Source of the DNA: JAIQFR01 sp041494445 | Lineage (GTDB): Bacteria; Acidobacteriota; Polarisedimenticolia; Polarisedimenticolales; JAIQFR01 | Assembly: GCA_041494445.1 (NCBI GenBank) | Contig: JBGQAU010000104.1 | Span: forward strand, 1 to 8,416 | Length of the DNA stretch: 8,416 nt | Direction of reading: 5' to 3' | Shown: one piece after another, positions 1 to 5,867 of the stretch | Position numbering within the stretch: position 1 is the first letter of the stretch | Layout: every line of letters starts with the position of its first letter | The notes under the pieces: model-generated | Databases searched by the model: none | Seen by the model: only the letters and a program-made list of their open reading frames with translations | What the model was told of the DNA's origin: nothing | Translations under genes and position numbers: made by a program

Positions 1-2
1 CG

Positions 3-1298
3 GCCGCCGCGGGCCGCGCGGCGGCGAGTCTGCCGCCCGTGGCGCTGCACCGGGAGCCGCCCGCGATCCCGCCGGAAGCCGCGGGCTCGGGCACGGCTCC
101 GGCGGTCACCGTGCGCGTCCGGATCGACGCGAGGGGGAGACCGGTCTCGGTCGAGACGCTCCGCGTCGATCCCCCCGGGCCGTTCGACGCCGCCTTCGAG
201 AAGGCGACGCGGGAGGCCCTCGCGAAGTGGCGCTTCGCCCCCGCGCTCCGAAACGGCCGGACCGCGGAGGCGACTCTCGAGTGGACGGTCCAGTTCGCGG
301 CTCTGCCCGTCGAGACCGGCTCCCTCCCCGAGGTCGCCGCGGAAGGCCCGCCGCTTCCCCGCGCCGTGGAGGAGAGTGCGTCGGCGGCTCGACGGCGCGT
401 CGCCGGCCTTCCCCCGGCCGAGCGGCGCGTTCTTCGCGACGCGGTCGCCCGGCTCGCCGAAAGCCGCCTCGAGGAGGGGCGACGCTCGCGCTCGGTGACC
501 GAGCATTTCGAGGTGATCACCGACTCCGCGGCGCCGGGCGTCTCCGAGCGGATCGGAGCGCAGATGGAGGACGCGTTCGGCGCCCTTTCGCGGATGTTCG
601 GCGATGCGATACCGGAGGAAGCGGTTCCGGACCGGATCCTGGCGTACGTGTTCGCGAGGCACTCGTCGTTCGGCGCCTTCGCCACGGAGGCCCCCCGCTC
701 CCTCGGCTCCGGCGGCGGGGGGTTTTACGATCCGGCGGGCCTCCTCGCGTTTCACCTCGAGGTCCGCGGCGGCGCCGACGCGCTGCGCCGGGTCGTTCTC
801 CACGAGGCGACGCACGCTTTCCTGCACGCCCACGTCGCGCGCCCCGGCGTCGCGCTCCCCCTGTGGCTCGAAGAGGGGCTCGCCGAGTACGTCGCGGCGT
901 CCGGTGTCGCGAAGGGCCGGATCGTCCCCGGCGCTTCGCCGCGGCGCCGGGCCTCGGGTCGCCGCGGCTCCGCCAACAGCCGCGGCGAGCCGCCGCGGGC
1001 AGGCGCCGCCCAGGTCGGGAGCGCGATCCGGGCCGGGAGCGCGATCCCGCTGGACCAGCTCCTCGGCGCGAGGCCGGAGGACCTCGAAGGGGAGAAGGCG
1101 CGGCTCTTTCCCGTGCAGTCGTGGATGTGGGTCCACTTCCTCCGGCACGGGAGGCCCGACGGGTCGAACCAGGCGTTCCCGCGCCTCGTCCTCTATCTCG
1201 CGGAAGGCTTCGCTCCCGCCGACGTGTTCCCCGCGGTCTACGGGTCGAGCCCGGCGGGGCTTGCCGCGAGCTTCCGGGAGTACGTGAAGCGGTTCTGA
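3..1298 (+). CDS. TonB C-terminal-like domain fused to HExxH zinc metalloprotease-like domain (5' partial)
   Basis: The frame is open to the left edge, so the true start is probably outside the window; the first possible start inside it is a GTG at 39, and residue numbers here count from that codon. Residues about 22-87 look like a TonB C-terminal domain: a V-x-V-R-I-D-x-x-G-R strand is followed by the family's WRFAPALRNG turn and a final strand ending WTVQF. After a charged linker (about 90-150) comes a peptidase MA / DUF1570-like domain. It has HEATH at 255-259 (zinc-binding HExxH) and WLEEGLAEY at 276-284, whose Glu-Gly pair supplies the usual third zinc ligand of gluzincins. Both catalytic signatures are intact, so an active protease is plausible. 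Residues about 300-345 are an Arg/Gly/Ala-rich low-complexity insert containing a short tandem repeat. The domains imply an envelope location, but the signal or anchor is not visible. Substrate is unknown. The gene ends 1 nt from the convergent TPR gene. Confidence 0.8.
   Translation, partial: AAAGRAAASLPPVALHREPPAIPPEAAGSGTAPAVTVRVRIDARGRPVSVETLRVDPPGPFDAAFEKATREALAKWRFAPALRNGRTAEATLEWTVQFAALPVETGSLPEVAAEGPPLPRAVEESASAARRRVAGLPPAERRVLRDAVARLAESRLEEGRRSRSVTEHFEVITDSAAPGVSERIGAQMEDAFGALSRMFGDAIPEEAVPDRILAYVFARHSSFGAFATEAPRSLGSGGGGFYDPAGLLAFHLEVRGGADALRRVVLHEATHAFLHAHVARPGVALPLWLEEGLAEYVAASGVAKGRIVPGASPRRRASGRRGSANSRGEPPRAGAAQVGSAIRAGSAIPLDQLLGARPEDLEGEKARLFPVQSWMWVHFLRHGRPDGSNQAFPRLVLYLAEGFAPADVFPAVYGSSPAGLAASFREYVKRF
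1016..1048 (+). repeat. 18-bp tandem duplication inside the metalloprotease gene
   Basis: The 14-mer CGGGAGCGCGATCC occurs at 1016-1029 and again at 1034-1047, an offset of exactly 18 bp, so the reading frame is kept. It encodes GSAIRA followed by GSAIPL. It lies in the low-complexity insert after the zinc-binding motifs and looks like a local slippage duplication rather than a functional element. Confidence 0.7.
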
Positions 1299-1299
1299 C

Positions 1300-2622
1300 C
1301 TAAGGGTAGGGCGTCGCGAGCCGCAGCTCCCGGTCCGCCTGATCGGCCTCGCCCATCCGCCGGTAGCAGTCGGAGAGCGACGCGTGCGCCTCCGGCAGGG
1401 CGGGACGCAGCGCGAGCGCGCGGCGGAGCGGCGCCACCGCCTCGCGGAACCTGTCGAGCTTCAGGAGCGCCTCGCCGAGATAGAGGAACGTCTCCGGCCG
1501 ATCCGGCTTGAGGGCTCCCGCCCGCGCGAACGCCTCCCGCGCCTCCTCCCAGCGATCGAGACGGAGCGCCGCCACCCCGAGATCGAACCACGCCATCTCC
1601 AGCCCCGGCGACGCCTCGACCGCCCGGCGCAGCAGGCCGGCGGCCGAGGCGGCGTCCCCGGCGAGGAGGAGCGTCGCGCCCGCCTCGAGAAGCGCGACCG
1701 GATCGCGGACGCGGTCGAGACGCTCGGCTTCGGAGGCCGCGAGGGCCGCCCGCTCGTCGGCCGTCGCGAAGAGGGTCCGGAGCGCCTCGGCAGCCTCTTC
1801 GTTGTCCGGATTCGCGCGCATTGCGTCGCGAAACGCCGCCTGGGCCTCGAGGCCCTTGCCGTCGTCCCAGAGCGCCCACGCCAGGGCGACCGAGACCCGG
1901 CCCGCCGCCGCCCTTCCCGGGGGATCGGCTTCGAGCGCGGCGCCTTCCCGCTTCGCCTCCTCGAACCTGCGGAGCGCCACCAGCGATCTTCCGATGGCCT
2001 CCCCGAGGACCGGGGAGTCGCCGTACCGCGACCGGATCTCGACATAGATCCGGAGCGCTTCGTCGCCACGCCCCAGATCCTCCGCGAGCCCTGCCCGCCT
2101 CCACGCGGTGGCCACCGAGGGGCGGACCGCGTCGAGGCGCTCGAGAACCGCGCGCTCCGCGTCGCGATCGGGAAGCCTCCCCACGACCCGTGCGAGAGCC
2201 TCGAGAAGATCCGGGTCGGCGGGCGACCGGACGAGACGCGTCTCCAGGGCCTTCTTGAGCGCCGCGCGATCCACGGGGGAGACGGCGGGATCCTCCGCGA
2301 TCCGGCCGAGGGCGGAGTACGGCAGGAGCGCGCCGGGGTCCAAGAGCCGATCGAGGATCACGGCGCGGGCGCGTCCCAGCTCGTTCGCGTCGAGCCTCGT
2401 CCTGTCCGGGTACTCCACCAGGGCCAGCGCCGGCAGGATCTCCTTCGGATAGTCCTTCGCGGCCCTGCGAAGCAGATCCAGCTGTCTCTCGGGGTTCCCC
2501 TGCTCGGCGGCGATCCGCGCTTCCCGAAGCAGCCGAACGCACCCCGCCGCGGGGAGCGCGCCGGGCACGGCCGCGGCGGGCGCCAGGAGAACGACGGCGA
2601 GGAGTGGCGGTCCCAGGCGCAT
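1300..2622 (-). CDS. Exported tetratricopeptide-repeat protein of unknown function
   Basis: The gene encodes 440 residues from an ATG at 2622 to a TAG at 1302-1300. The N-terminus is a signal peptide: MRLG, then a Leu/Val/Ala-rich core (about 5-20). LPAAGC at 23-28 is a weak lipobox, so the product may be a lipoprotein anchored at Cys28 or a secreted/periplasmic protein. The body is alpha-helical and Ala/Leu/Arg/Glu-rich. The last 100 residues form clear TPRs: about 343-376 (AWFDLGVAALRLDRWEEA), 377-410 (TFLYLGEALLKLDRFREA) and a final one from about 411. More degenerate TPR-like helices extend back towards residue 40. TPRs are protein-binding scaffolds and no catalytic motif is visible, so no specific function can be given. 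The gene faces the metalloprotease gene tail to tail (1-nt gap) and is divergent from the AEC transporter. A G-rich stretch (GGGGGA) just before the ATG is a weak ribosome binding site. Confidence 0.85.
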   Translation of the reverse strand: MRLGPPLLAVVLLAPAAAVPGALPAAGCVRLLREARIAAEQGNPERQLDLLRRAAKDYPKEILPALALVEYPDRTRLDANELGRARAVILDRLLDPGALLPYSALGRIAEDPAVSPVDRAALKKALETRLVRSPADPDLLEALARVVGRLPDRDAERAVLERLDAVRPSVATAWRRAGLAEDLGRGDEALRIYVEIRSRYGDSPVLGEAIGRSLVALRRFEEAKREGAALEADPPGRAAAGRVSVALAWALWDDGKGLEAQAAFRDAMRANPDNEEAAEALRTLFATADERAALAASEAERLDRVRDPVALLEAGATLLLAGDAASAAGLLRRAVEASPGLEMAWFDLGVAALRLDRWEEAREAFARAGALKPDRPETFLYLGEALLKLDRFREAVAPLRRALALRPALPEAHASLSDCYRRMGEADQADRELRLATPYP

Positions 2623-2654
2623 TCGGTCCCCCGACCGATTGAGGGGAAGAGCCG

Positions 2655-2660
2655 ATTATA
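2655..2660 (-). promoter_or_regulatory. Candidate -10 element for the TPR gene
   Basis: Read on the minus strand this is a perfect TATAAT hexamer in otherwise GC-rich DNA. It predicts a transcript start near 2648 and a leader of about 26 nt before the ATG at 2622. The -35 positions 16-18 bp upstream are G-rich with no good TTGACA match, so the call rests on the -10 and its placement. Confidence 0.45.
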
Positions 2661-2671
2661 CGGCGAGCGGC

Positions 2672-2677
2672 TACAAT
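2672..2677 (+). promoter_or_regulatory. Candidate -10 element for the AEC transporter gene
   Basis: TACAAT differs from the -10 consensus at one base. It predicts a start near 2684 and a leader of about 16 nt before the ATG at 2700, with a GGGGGG ribosome-binding tract at 2691-2696. No convincing -35 is present. It faces away from the TATAAT at 2655-2660, with 11 bp between the two hexamers, so the two promoters would overlap. Confidence 0.4.
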
Positions 2678-2699
2678 CCTCCGCCGTCCCGGGGGGCCC

Positions 2700-3698
2700 A
2701 TGGCCGGCTGGAGCGTCGTCCTCCTCAAAATCCTCTCCCTTCTCCCCGTGATCGGGATCGGGTGGGTCGCGGCGAGGCGCGGATGGCTCGGTGGCGGCGC
2801 CGTCGCCTCGATGAGCCGCCTCGCCGTGGACGTGGCGCTCCCCGCGCTGACCTTCACGCAGCTCGTCCGCACCGTGTCGCGCGACGCGATCCTCGCGAGC
2901 GGGCTGCTCCCCGCGGCAGGCGCCGTGCTGTTCCTTCTGGGCGCGGCCGCGGGCTTCGCGTTCGCGCCGTTCTTCTGCGGCCGGGAGACGCGCCCCACTT
3001 TCGTGTTCCTGGTGGCGCTGGCGAACTCGATCTACCTGCCGCTCCCGATCGCGCAGGCGCTGTACGGCGGCGAGGGGGTCCGGACGGTCCTGCTGTGCGA
3101 GGTGGGAACGCGCGTCGCGGTGTTCAGCATCGGTCTCGCGATCCTGATGGGGAAGAGGCCGGACCCGCGGGCGGCCCGCGATCTTCTGCTCAACCCGGGC
3201 CTGCTCGCCGCTCTCGCCGGGATCGCGGCTCCCCTCCTGTTCCCGGGACTGCGCGCGCTGCCCGATCTCGACCCCCGGGGCGCGGCTCCGGCGGCGATGG
3301 TGGGATGCGCGCTGTTCCAGGCGCTCGACCTGGCCGGCGCCCTGACGATCCCGCTGGCGCTCCTCGTGACCGGGGCGAAGCTCGAGGAGGCCGCCCGCGG
3401 CGGCGCGCTGCTCCAGCGCGCGACGTGGGGAGTCCTCGTGGCGCGGCTCCTCGCGACGCCGACCGTCGTCGGCGCGCTCCTCCTCCTGGCGCGCGCCGCA
3501 GGCGCGCCGCTCCAGGAGATGCCGCGCCGAGTCGTGTTCCTCGTGGCGTGCATGCCGGTCGCGGTGAACTGCGGGGTCTTCACCGAGCGCTACGGCGGCG
3601 ACTCGACGCTCGCCGCCCGCTCCACCTTCGCCAGCACGCTGCTCGGCGTGCTCACCGTCCCGCTGCTCTTCTTCGCGGCCCAGAGGCTGGGCCTCTAG
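2700..3698 (+). CDS. AEC (auxin efflux carrier) family transporter
   Basis: The product is a 332-residue inner-membrane protein, the usual length for bacterial AEC/Mem_trans (PF03547) permeases, with roughly ten hydrophobic segments spread over the whole chain. Family motifs appear in order: LAVDVALPALTF (41-52) in the N-terminal bundle; ANSIYLPLPIAQAL (108-121), the Asn/Pro crossover region; NPGLLAALAG (165-174); TIPLALLVTGAKL (216-228); and the C-terminal MPVAVNCGVFTERYGGD (285-301), followed by a STLLG-x-LTVPLLF helix. Known family members carry organic acids, amino-acid-like compounds or auxin; the substrate here cannot be read from the sequence. The start is an ATG preceded by a G-rich tract. 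The gene is divergent from the TPR gene and ends 28 nt from the convergent senB-like gene. No neighbouring gene suggests a substrate. Confidence 0.9.
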   Translation: MAGWSVVLLKILSLLPVIGIGWVAARRGWLGGGAVASMSRLAVDVALPALTFTQLVRTVSRDAILASGLLPAAGAVLFLLGAAAGFAFAPFFCGRETRPTFVFLVALANSIYLPLPIAQALYGGEGVRTVLLCEVGTRVAVFSIGLAILMGKRPDPRAARDLLLNPGLLAALAGIAAPLLFPGLRALPDLDPRGAAPAAMVGCALFQALDLAGALTIPLALLVTGAKLEEAARGGALLQRATWGVLVARLLATPTVVGALLLLARAAGAPLQEMPRRVVFLVACMPVAVNCGVFTERYGGDSTLAARSTFASTLLGVLTVPLLFFAAQRLGL

Positions 3699-3710
3699 CG
3701 TCGCGAGGCC
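3682..3710. terminator. Competing hairpins between convergent genes (weak terminator candidate)
   Basis: AGAGGC (3682-3687) and GCCTCT (3691-3696) form a perfect 6-bp stem with a 3-nt loop across the end of the transporter gene. Alternatively GGCCTC (3690-3695) pairs with GAGGCC (3705-3710) around a 9-nt loop. There is no U-tract on either strand, so a true intrinsic terminator is uncertain, but the position between two converging genes is suitable. Confidence 0.3.
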
Positions 3711-3726
3711 GAGCTCCGCGGTATCG

Positions 3727-4704
3727 TCATGCGCGCTCGAGCTCGCCGAGGAGCCCCTTCCAGGCGGCGCGCTCCCGTCGAGGGGCGAAGCGGGGCGCCA
3801 GCGCGCGCACGCGGGCGCCGAGCGCCGCCAGGAACCGAGGATCCGACTCGGCGCGGATCAGAAGGCCGCGAAGGGCCGTGGTGCTCCCGGGAGGGAAGTA
3901 CCCGGGGTAGCTCGGGCCGAGAAGGCCGACCGAGCCGGGGATCCGCGAGGAGAGAACCGGGACGCCCGCGACGACCGCTTCGGCGATCACGTTGGCCCCG
4001 CCTTCCATCCTCGAGGTGAGCACCAGCAGGCGGCTCCGCGCGATGAGGCGGCGGGCGGCGGAATGCGAGACGTCGCCCAGCCAGCGGTATCGCGGGTTCC
4101 TTTCGGCCTCCGCGCGGACGCGGCGCTCCATGGCGCGGCTTCCGGCCCGGCCCGCGTGAAGCACGCGCAAGCTCGACTCGGGAGGGAGGCGCCGCGCCGC
4201 GGTCGCCGCGCGGAACGGGTCCTTCTCGGAACGGAGGTGGCCGACCACCGCGACGTCGAAGGCCTTCCGCCCGCGGGCGGGCGCCCGATCGAGGCTCTCC
4301 GCGGACTGCACGATCACGCGGGTCTTCGGGCGAGCCGTCCTCGGCAGCTCGCGGACCGCCAGAGCTTGCAGGACGACGATACGGTCGGCGATCGCGAGGC
4401 TCTCGCGGGCTCGGCGGCTCCTGTGGATATCCCGGTACACGTCCGTGCCGGTGAGCGCCACGATCAGCGGCCGGCCGGGGTGGAGCCGGCGGAAACGCGC
4501 CGCGGAGGCGGCCCCGCGGCGTGCGTGGAGCACGATCAGAAGATCGCATGGCGCGTCACGGTACGCGGTCTCGACGGCGACGCGGTGGCCGAGTCCCCGG
4601 AGGATCCGGGCCCAACGGAGCGCGGTCACCCGGTTCCCCGACCGGCTTCCCGGCGGCGACGGGCAAACGATGCGTATCTTCAACCCGGACCCGTGACGGC
4701 TCAC
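3727..4704 (-). CDS. senB: SenB-like selenosugar synthase (GT4-type glycosyltransferase)
   Basis: The product (325 residues) is a GT-B, GT4-like enzyme. Its motifs match the family known as SenB (TIGR04348), which joins selenophosphate to a UDP-sugar to give a selenosugar in the cytoplasm, the sugar-forming step of selenoneine synthesis. Visible signatures: PPGSRSGNRVTALRWARIL (17-35), PCDLLIVLHARR (52-63), VALTGTDVYRDI (82-93), VVGHLRSEKDPFR (153-165), and a C-terminal nucleotide-sugar site EGGANVIAEA (234-243) with the two glutamates of the GT4 E-x7-E motif, followed by GVPVLSSRIPG. Start choice: the GTG at 4704 has GGAGGG 9 nt upstream. A TTG at 4683 (giving MKIRIVCP, the usual family N-terminus) is the alternative but has a weaker ribosome binding site. 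The frame stays open much further upstream, but that is antisense to the desaturase. selD lies about 3.2 kb upstream on the same strand. senA is not in the window. Confidence 0.83.
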   Translation of the reverse strand: MSRHGSGLKIRIVCPSPPGSRSGNRVTALRWARILRGLGHRVAVETAYRDAPCDLLIVLHARRGAASAARFRRLHPGRPLIVALTGTDVYRDIHRSRRARESLAIADRIVVLQALAVRELPRTARPKTRVIVQSAESLDRAPARGRKAFDVAVVGHLRSEKDPFRAATAARRLPPESSLRVLHAGRAGSRAMERRVRAEAERNPRYRWLGDVSHSAARRLIARSRLLVLTSRMEGGANVIAEAVVAGVPVLSSRIPGSVGLLGPSYPGYFPPGSTTALRGLLIRAESDPRFLAALGARVRALAPRFAPRRERAAWKGLLGELERA

Positions 4705-4713
4705 TCTTCGCTT

Positions 4714-4719
4714 CCCTCC
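4714..4719 (-). promoter_or_regulatory. Ribosome binding site deciding the senB start
   Basis: GGAGGG on the minus strand, 9 nt before the GTG at 4704. No comparable Shine-Dalgarno sequence precedes the alternative TTG at 4683, so this site favours the longer N-terminus. Confidence 0.5.
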
Positions 4720-4735
4720 CCGGCGGAAGCGGGAA

Positions 4736-4764
4736 AGGATGGTGCACGGCCGGGGAGCCGTCAA
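4736..4764 (-). promoter_or_regulatory. Candidate senB promoter
   Basis: On the minus strand TTGACG (4764-4759, five of six -35 bases) is followed after exactly 17 bp by CATCCT (4741-4736), a poor -10 that keeps the conserved second A and last T. Transcription would start near 4729, giving a leader of about 25 nt. The good -35 and exact spacing support it; the -10 is the weak part. Confidence 0.35.
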
Positions 4765-4795
4765 GGCGTCCTTGGGCCGGTTGACCGCCGTCAAG
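4757..4795 (+). repeat. Direct repeat GCCGTCAAG, two copies 30 bp apart
   Basis: The 9-mer occurs at 4757-4765 and 4787-4795, a 30-bp offset, close to three helical turns. The second copy is the right arm of the TTGAC/GTCAA palindrome at 4781-4794. The first overlaps the candidate senB -35. The pair could be binding half-sites for one regulator serving both divergent genes. Confidence 0.5.
4781..4794. promoter_or_regulatory. FNR/CRP-family-type operator (TTGAC-N4-GTCAA)
   Basis: TTGACCGCCGTCAA has perfect 5-bp arms and fits the TTGA-N6-TCAA pattern of FNR/FixK-type sites. Its centre (4787.5) lies 41.5 bp upstream of the transcription start predicted from the GATAAT at 4817-4822, which is the class II activator position. 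That would explain why no -35 stands at the normal distance. The TTGACC arm itself is 30 bp from the -10, too far to serve as its -35. The regulator is unknown and no regulator gene is in the window. Confidence 0.45.
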
Positions 4796-4813
4796 CGGGC
4801 GCGCCTCGCCGGA

Positions 4814-4822
4814 TGCGATAAT
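4814..4822 (+). promoter_or_regulatory. Extended -10 promoter element for the desaturase gene
   Basis: TGC followed by GATAAT (4817-4822) is an extended -10 (TGn plus a five-of-six hexamer). Transcription would start near 4829, leaving a leader of only about 11 nt that begins at the GGGAG ribosome binding site (4829-4833, 6 nt before the GTG). Such a short leader is unusual, so the exact start point is uncertain. Confidence 0.45.
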
Positions 4823-4839
4823 CCGGACGGGAGCGAAGC

Positions 4840-5832
4840 GTGGCGGACCGATTCGACAGTCCGGCGTCCCTGAAGGGGAGCTTTTACGCGAAGGCGACGG
4901 ACGAGCTGCGCCGGAGGCTCGCCGCGGCGCTCCCGACGGACGAGTTGAGGCGCCTCCACGAGCGGACGCCGCGGAAGCATTTCGCGTGGACCGGCTGGCA
5001 GCTTATGCTCCTCGCCTCGGCCTCCGTGGGGCTGTGGCGCTTCTCGAGCCCCCTCGTGTTTATCCCGCTGGCGCTCGTGCAGGGGTTCACCCTGTTCAAC
5101 TTCACCGTCCTCCTGCATGAGGCCGTCCACGACGCGGTCTTCCGCGAGAGGAACACGCGGCGGAACCGCTGGCTCGGGCTCGCGTACGCCGTCCCGAGCG
5201 GCATCTCCGCCTCCCAGTTCACGCGCTGGCACCTCGACCACCACGCCGAGCTGGGATCGAGCACCGAGGATCCCAAGCGGTTCCGCCTGACGCCGAAGCG
5301 GAACCGCCGCTGGTACAAGCTGCTGTACTTCACGCCGGCGCTGTTCCCGATCTACTTCCGGGCGGCCGCGGCGGAGACCGCGACCTACCCCGCCCCGCTC
5401 AGGCGGCGGATCCGGACGGAGCGATGGGTCACCGTGGCGTTCCACCTCGGCGTGGCGGCGGCGATCGGTCTTGCCGGCGGATGGGGGCCTCTTCTCCGCG
5501 TCCAGGCGATTCCGGTGTTCTTCGTATTCCCCGTGGCCTTCGTGATCAACCGCCTGGGGCAGCACTACGACATCGACCCCGGCGATCCCGCGAAGTGGAG
5601 CACCCTCATGAAGCCGTCCTGGTTCTGGGACCGGGCGTTCCTCTTCTCCAACTACCACCTGGAGCACCACTACTTCCCGCGAGTCCCGATGTACAACCTC
5701 AGGAAGCTCAATCGGCTGCTTCGGCCGTTCTACACGGAGAACGGGATCGTTCCGCGAACGTACGGCGGTCTCCTCTGGGATTATCTGGTGCTCAACCGGA
5801 TGCCGCACACGAACTGGGCGGACGAAGGGTAA
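4840..5832 (+). CDS. Membrane fatty-acid desaturase family protein
   Basis: The product (330 residues) is an integral-membrane di-iron enzyme of the FA_desaturase family (PF00487), which uses O2 and an electron donor to insert a double bond, usually into lipid acyl chains. All three histidine boxes are present with usual spacing: HEAVHD (93-98), HLDHH (131-135) and HLEHH (273-277). An extra QH (His242) in RLGQHYDID probably supplies another iron ligand, as in related desaturases. Hydrophobic segments lie at about 52-68, 70-90, 196-214 and 222-238, leaving the His boxes on one face. The start is a GTG with GGGAG 6 nt upstream. The gene is divergent from senB across a 135-nt region with a candidate FNR/CRP-type site, and ends 10 nt from the convergent TMTC-like gene. 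Regiospecificity and substrate cannot be told. A carotenoid ketolase or hydroxylase of the same fold is a less likely alternative. Confidence 0.88.
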   Translation: MADRFDSPASLKGSFYAKATDELRRRLAAALPTDELRRLHERTPRKHFAWTGWQLMLLASASVGLWRFSSPLVFIPLALVQGFTLFNFTVLLHEAVHDAVFRERNTRRNRWLGLAYAVPSGISASQFTRWHLDHHAELGSSTEDPKRFRLTPKRNRRWYKLLYFTPALFPIYFRAAAAETATYPAPLRRRIRTERWVTVAFHLGVAAAIGLAGGWGPLLRVQAIPVFFVFPVAFVINRLGQHYDIDPGDPAKWSTLMKPSWFWDRAFLFSNYHLEHHYFPRVPMYNLRKLNRLLRPFYTENGIVPRTYGGLLWDYLVLNRMPHTNWADEG

Positions 5833-5834
5833 CC

Positions 5835-5867
5835 GGATCTCTTCAGCGCCCGCCCGCGGCGAGATCC
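5835..5867. terminator. Inverted repeat at the convergent gene ends (weak terminator candidate)
   Basis: GGATCTC (5835-5841) pairs perfectly with GAGATCC (5861-5867) around a 19-nt GC-rich loop. It overlaps the stop codon of the minus-strand gene and follows the desaturase stop by 2 nt. There is no U-tract and the loop is long, so it may be chance or a bidirectional transcription block. Confidence 0.25.

Noticed and set aside
227..1303. Second plus-strand frame of about 358 residues across the metalloprotease
   Set aside because: It is an Arg/Pro-rich shifted reading of the same DNA; the HExxH and TonB motifs are only in the annotated frame.
1384..2751. Plus-strand open frame of about 455 residues
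   Set aside because: It is antisense to the exported TPR protein, which has a signal peptide and clear repeats; this frame has neither and would run into the start of the transporter gene.
1238..2998. Minus-strand open frame of about 586 residues
   Set aside because: It overlaps the TPR gene in another frame and crosses into the transporter and metalloprotease genes. It is Arg/Gly/Pro-rich with no domain.
4781..4786. TTGACC as a -35 for the GATAAT -10 of the desaturase
   Set aside because: The gap of 30 bp is far from the 16-18 bp needed. The hexamer is better explained as one arm of the palindrome.
4705..5808. Upstream continuation of the senB reading frame to about 693 residues
   Set aside because: The extra part is antisense to the desaturase, has no recognisable domain, and the SenB homology begins near 4683. 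It stays open because stop codons are scarce in GC-rich DNA.
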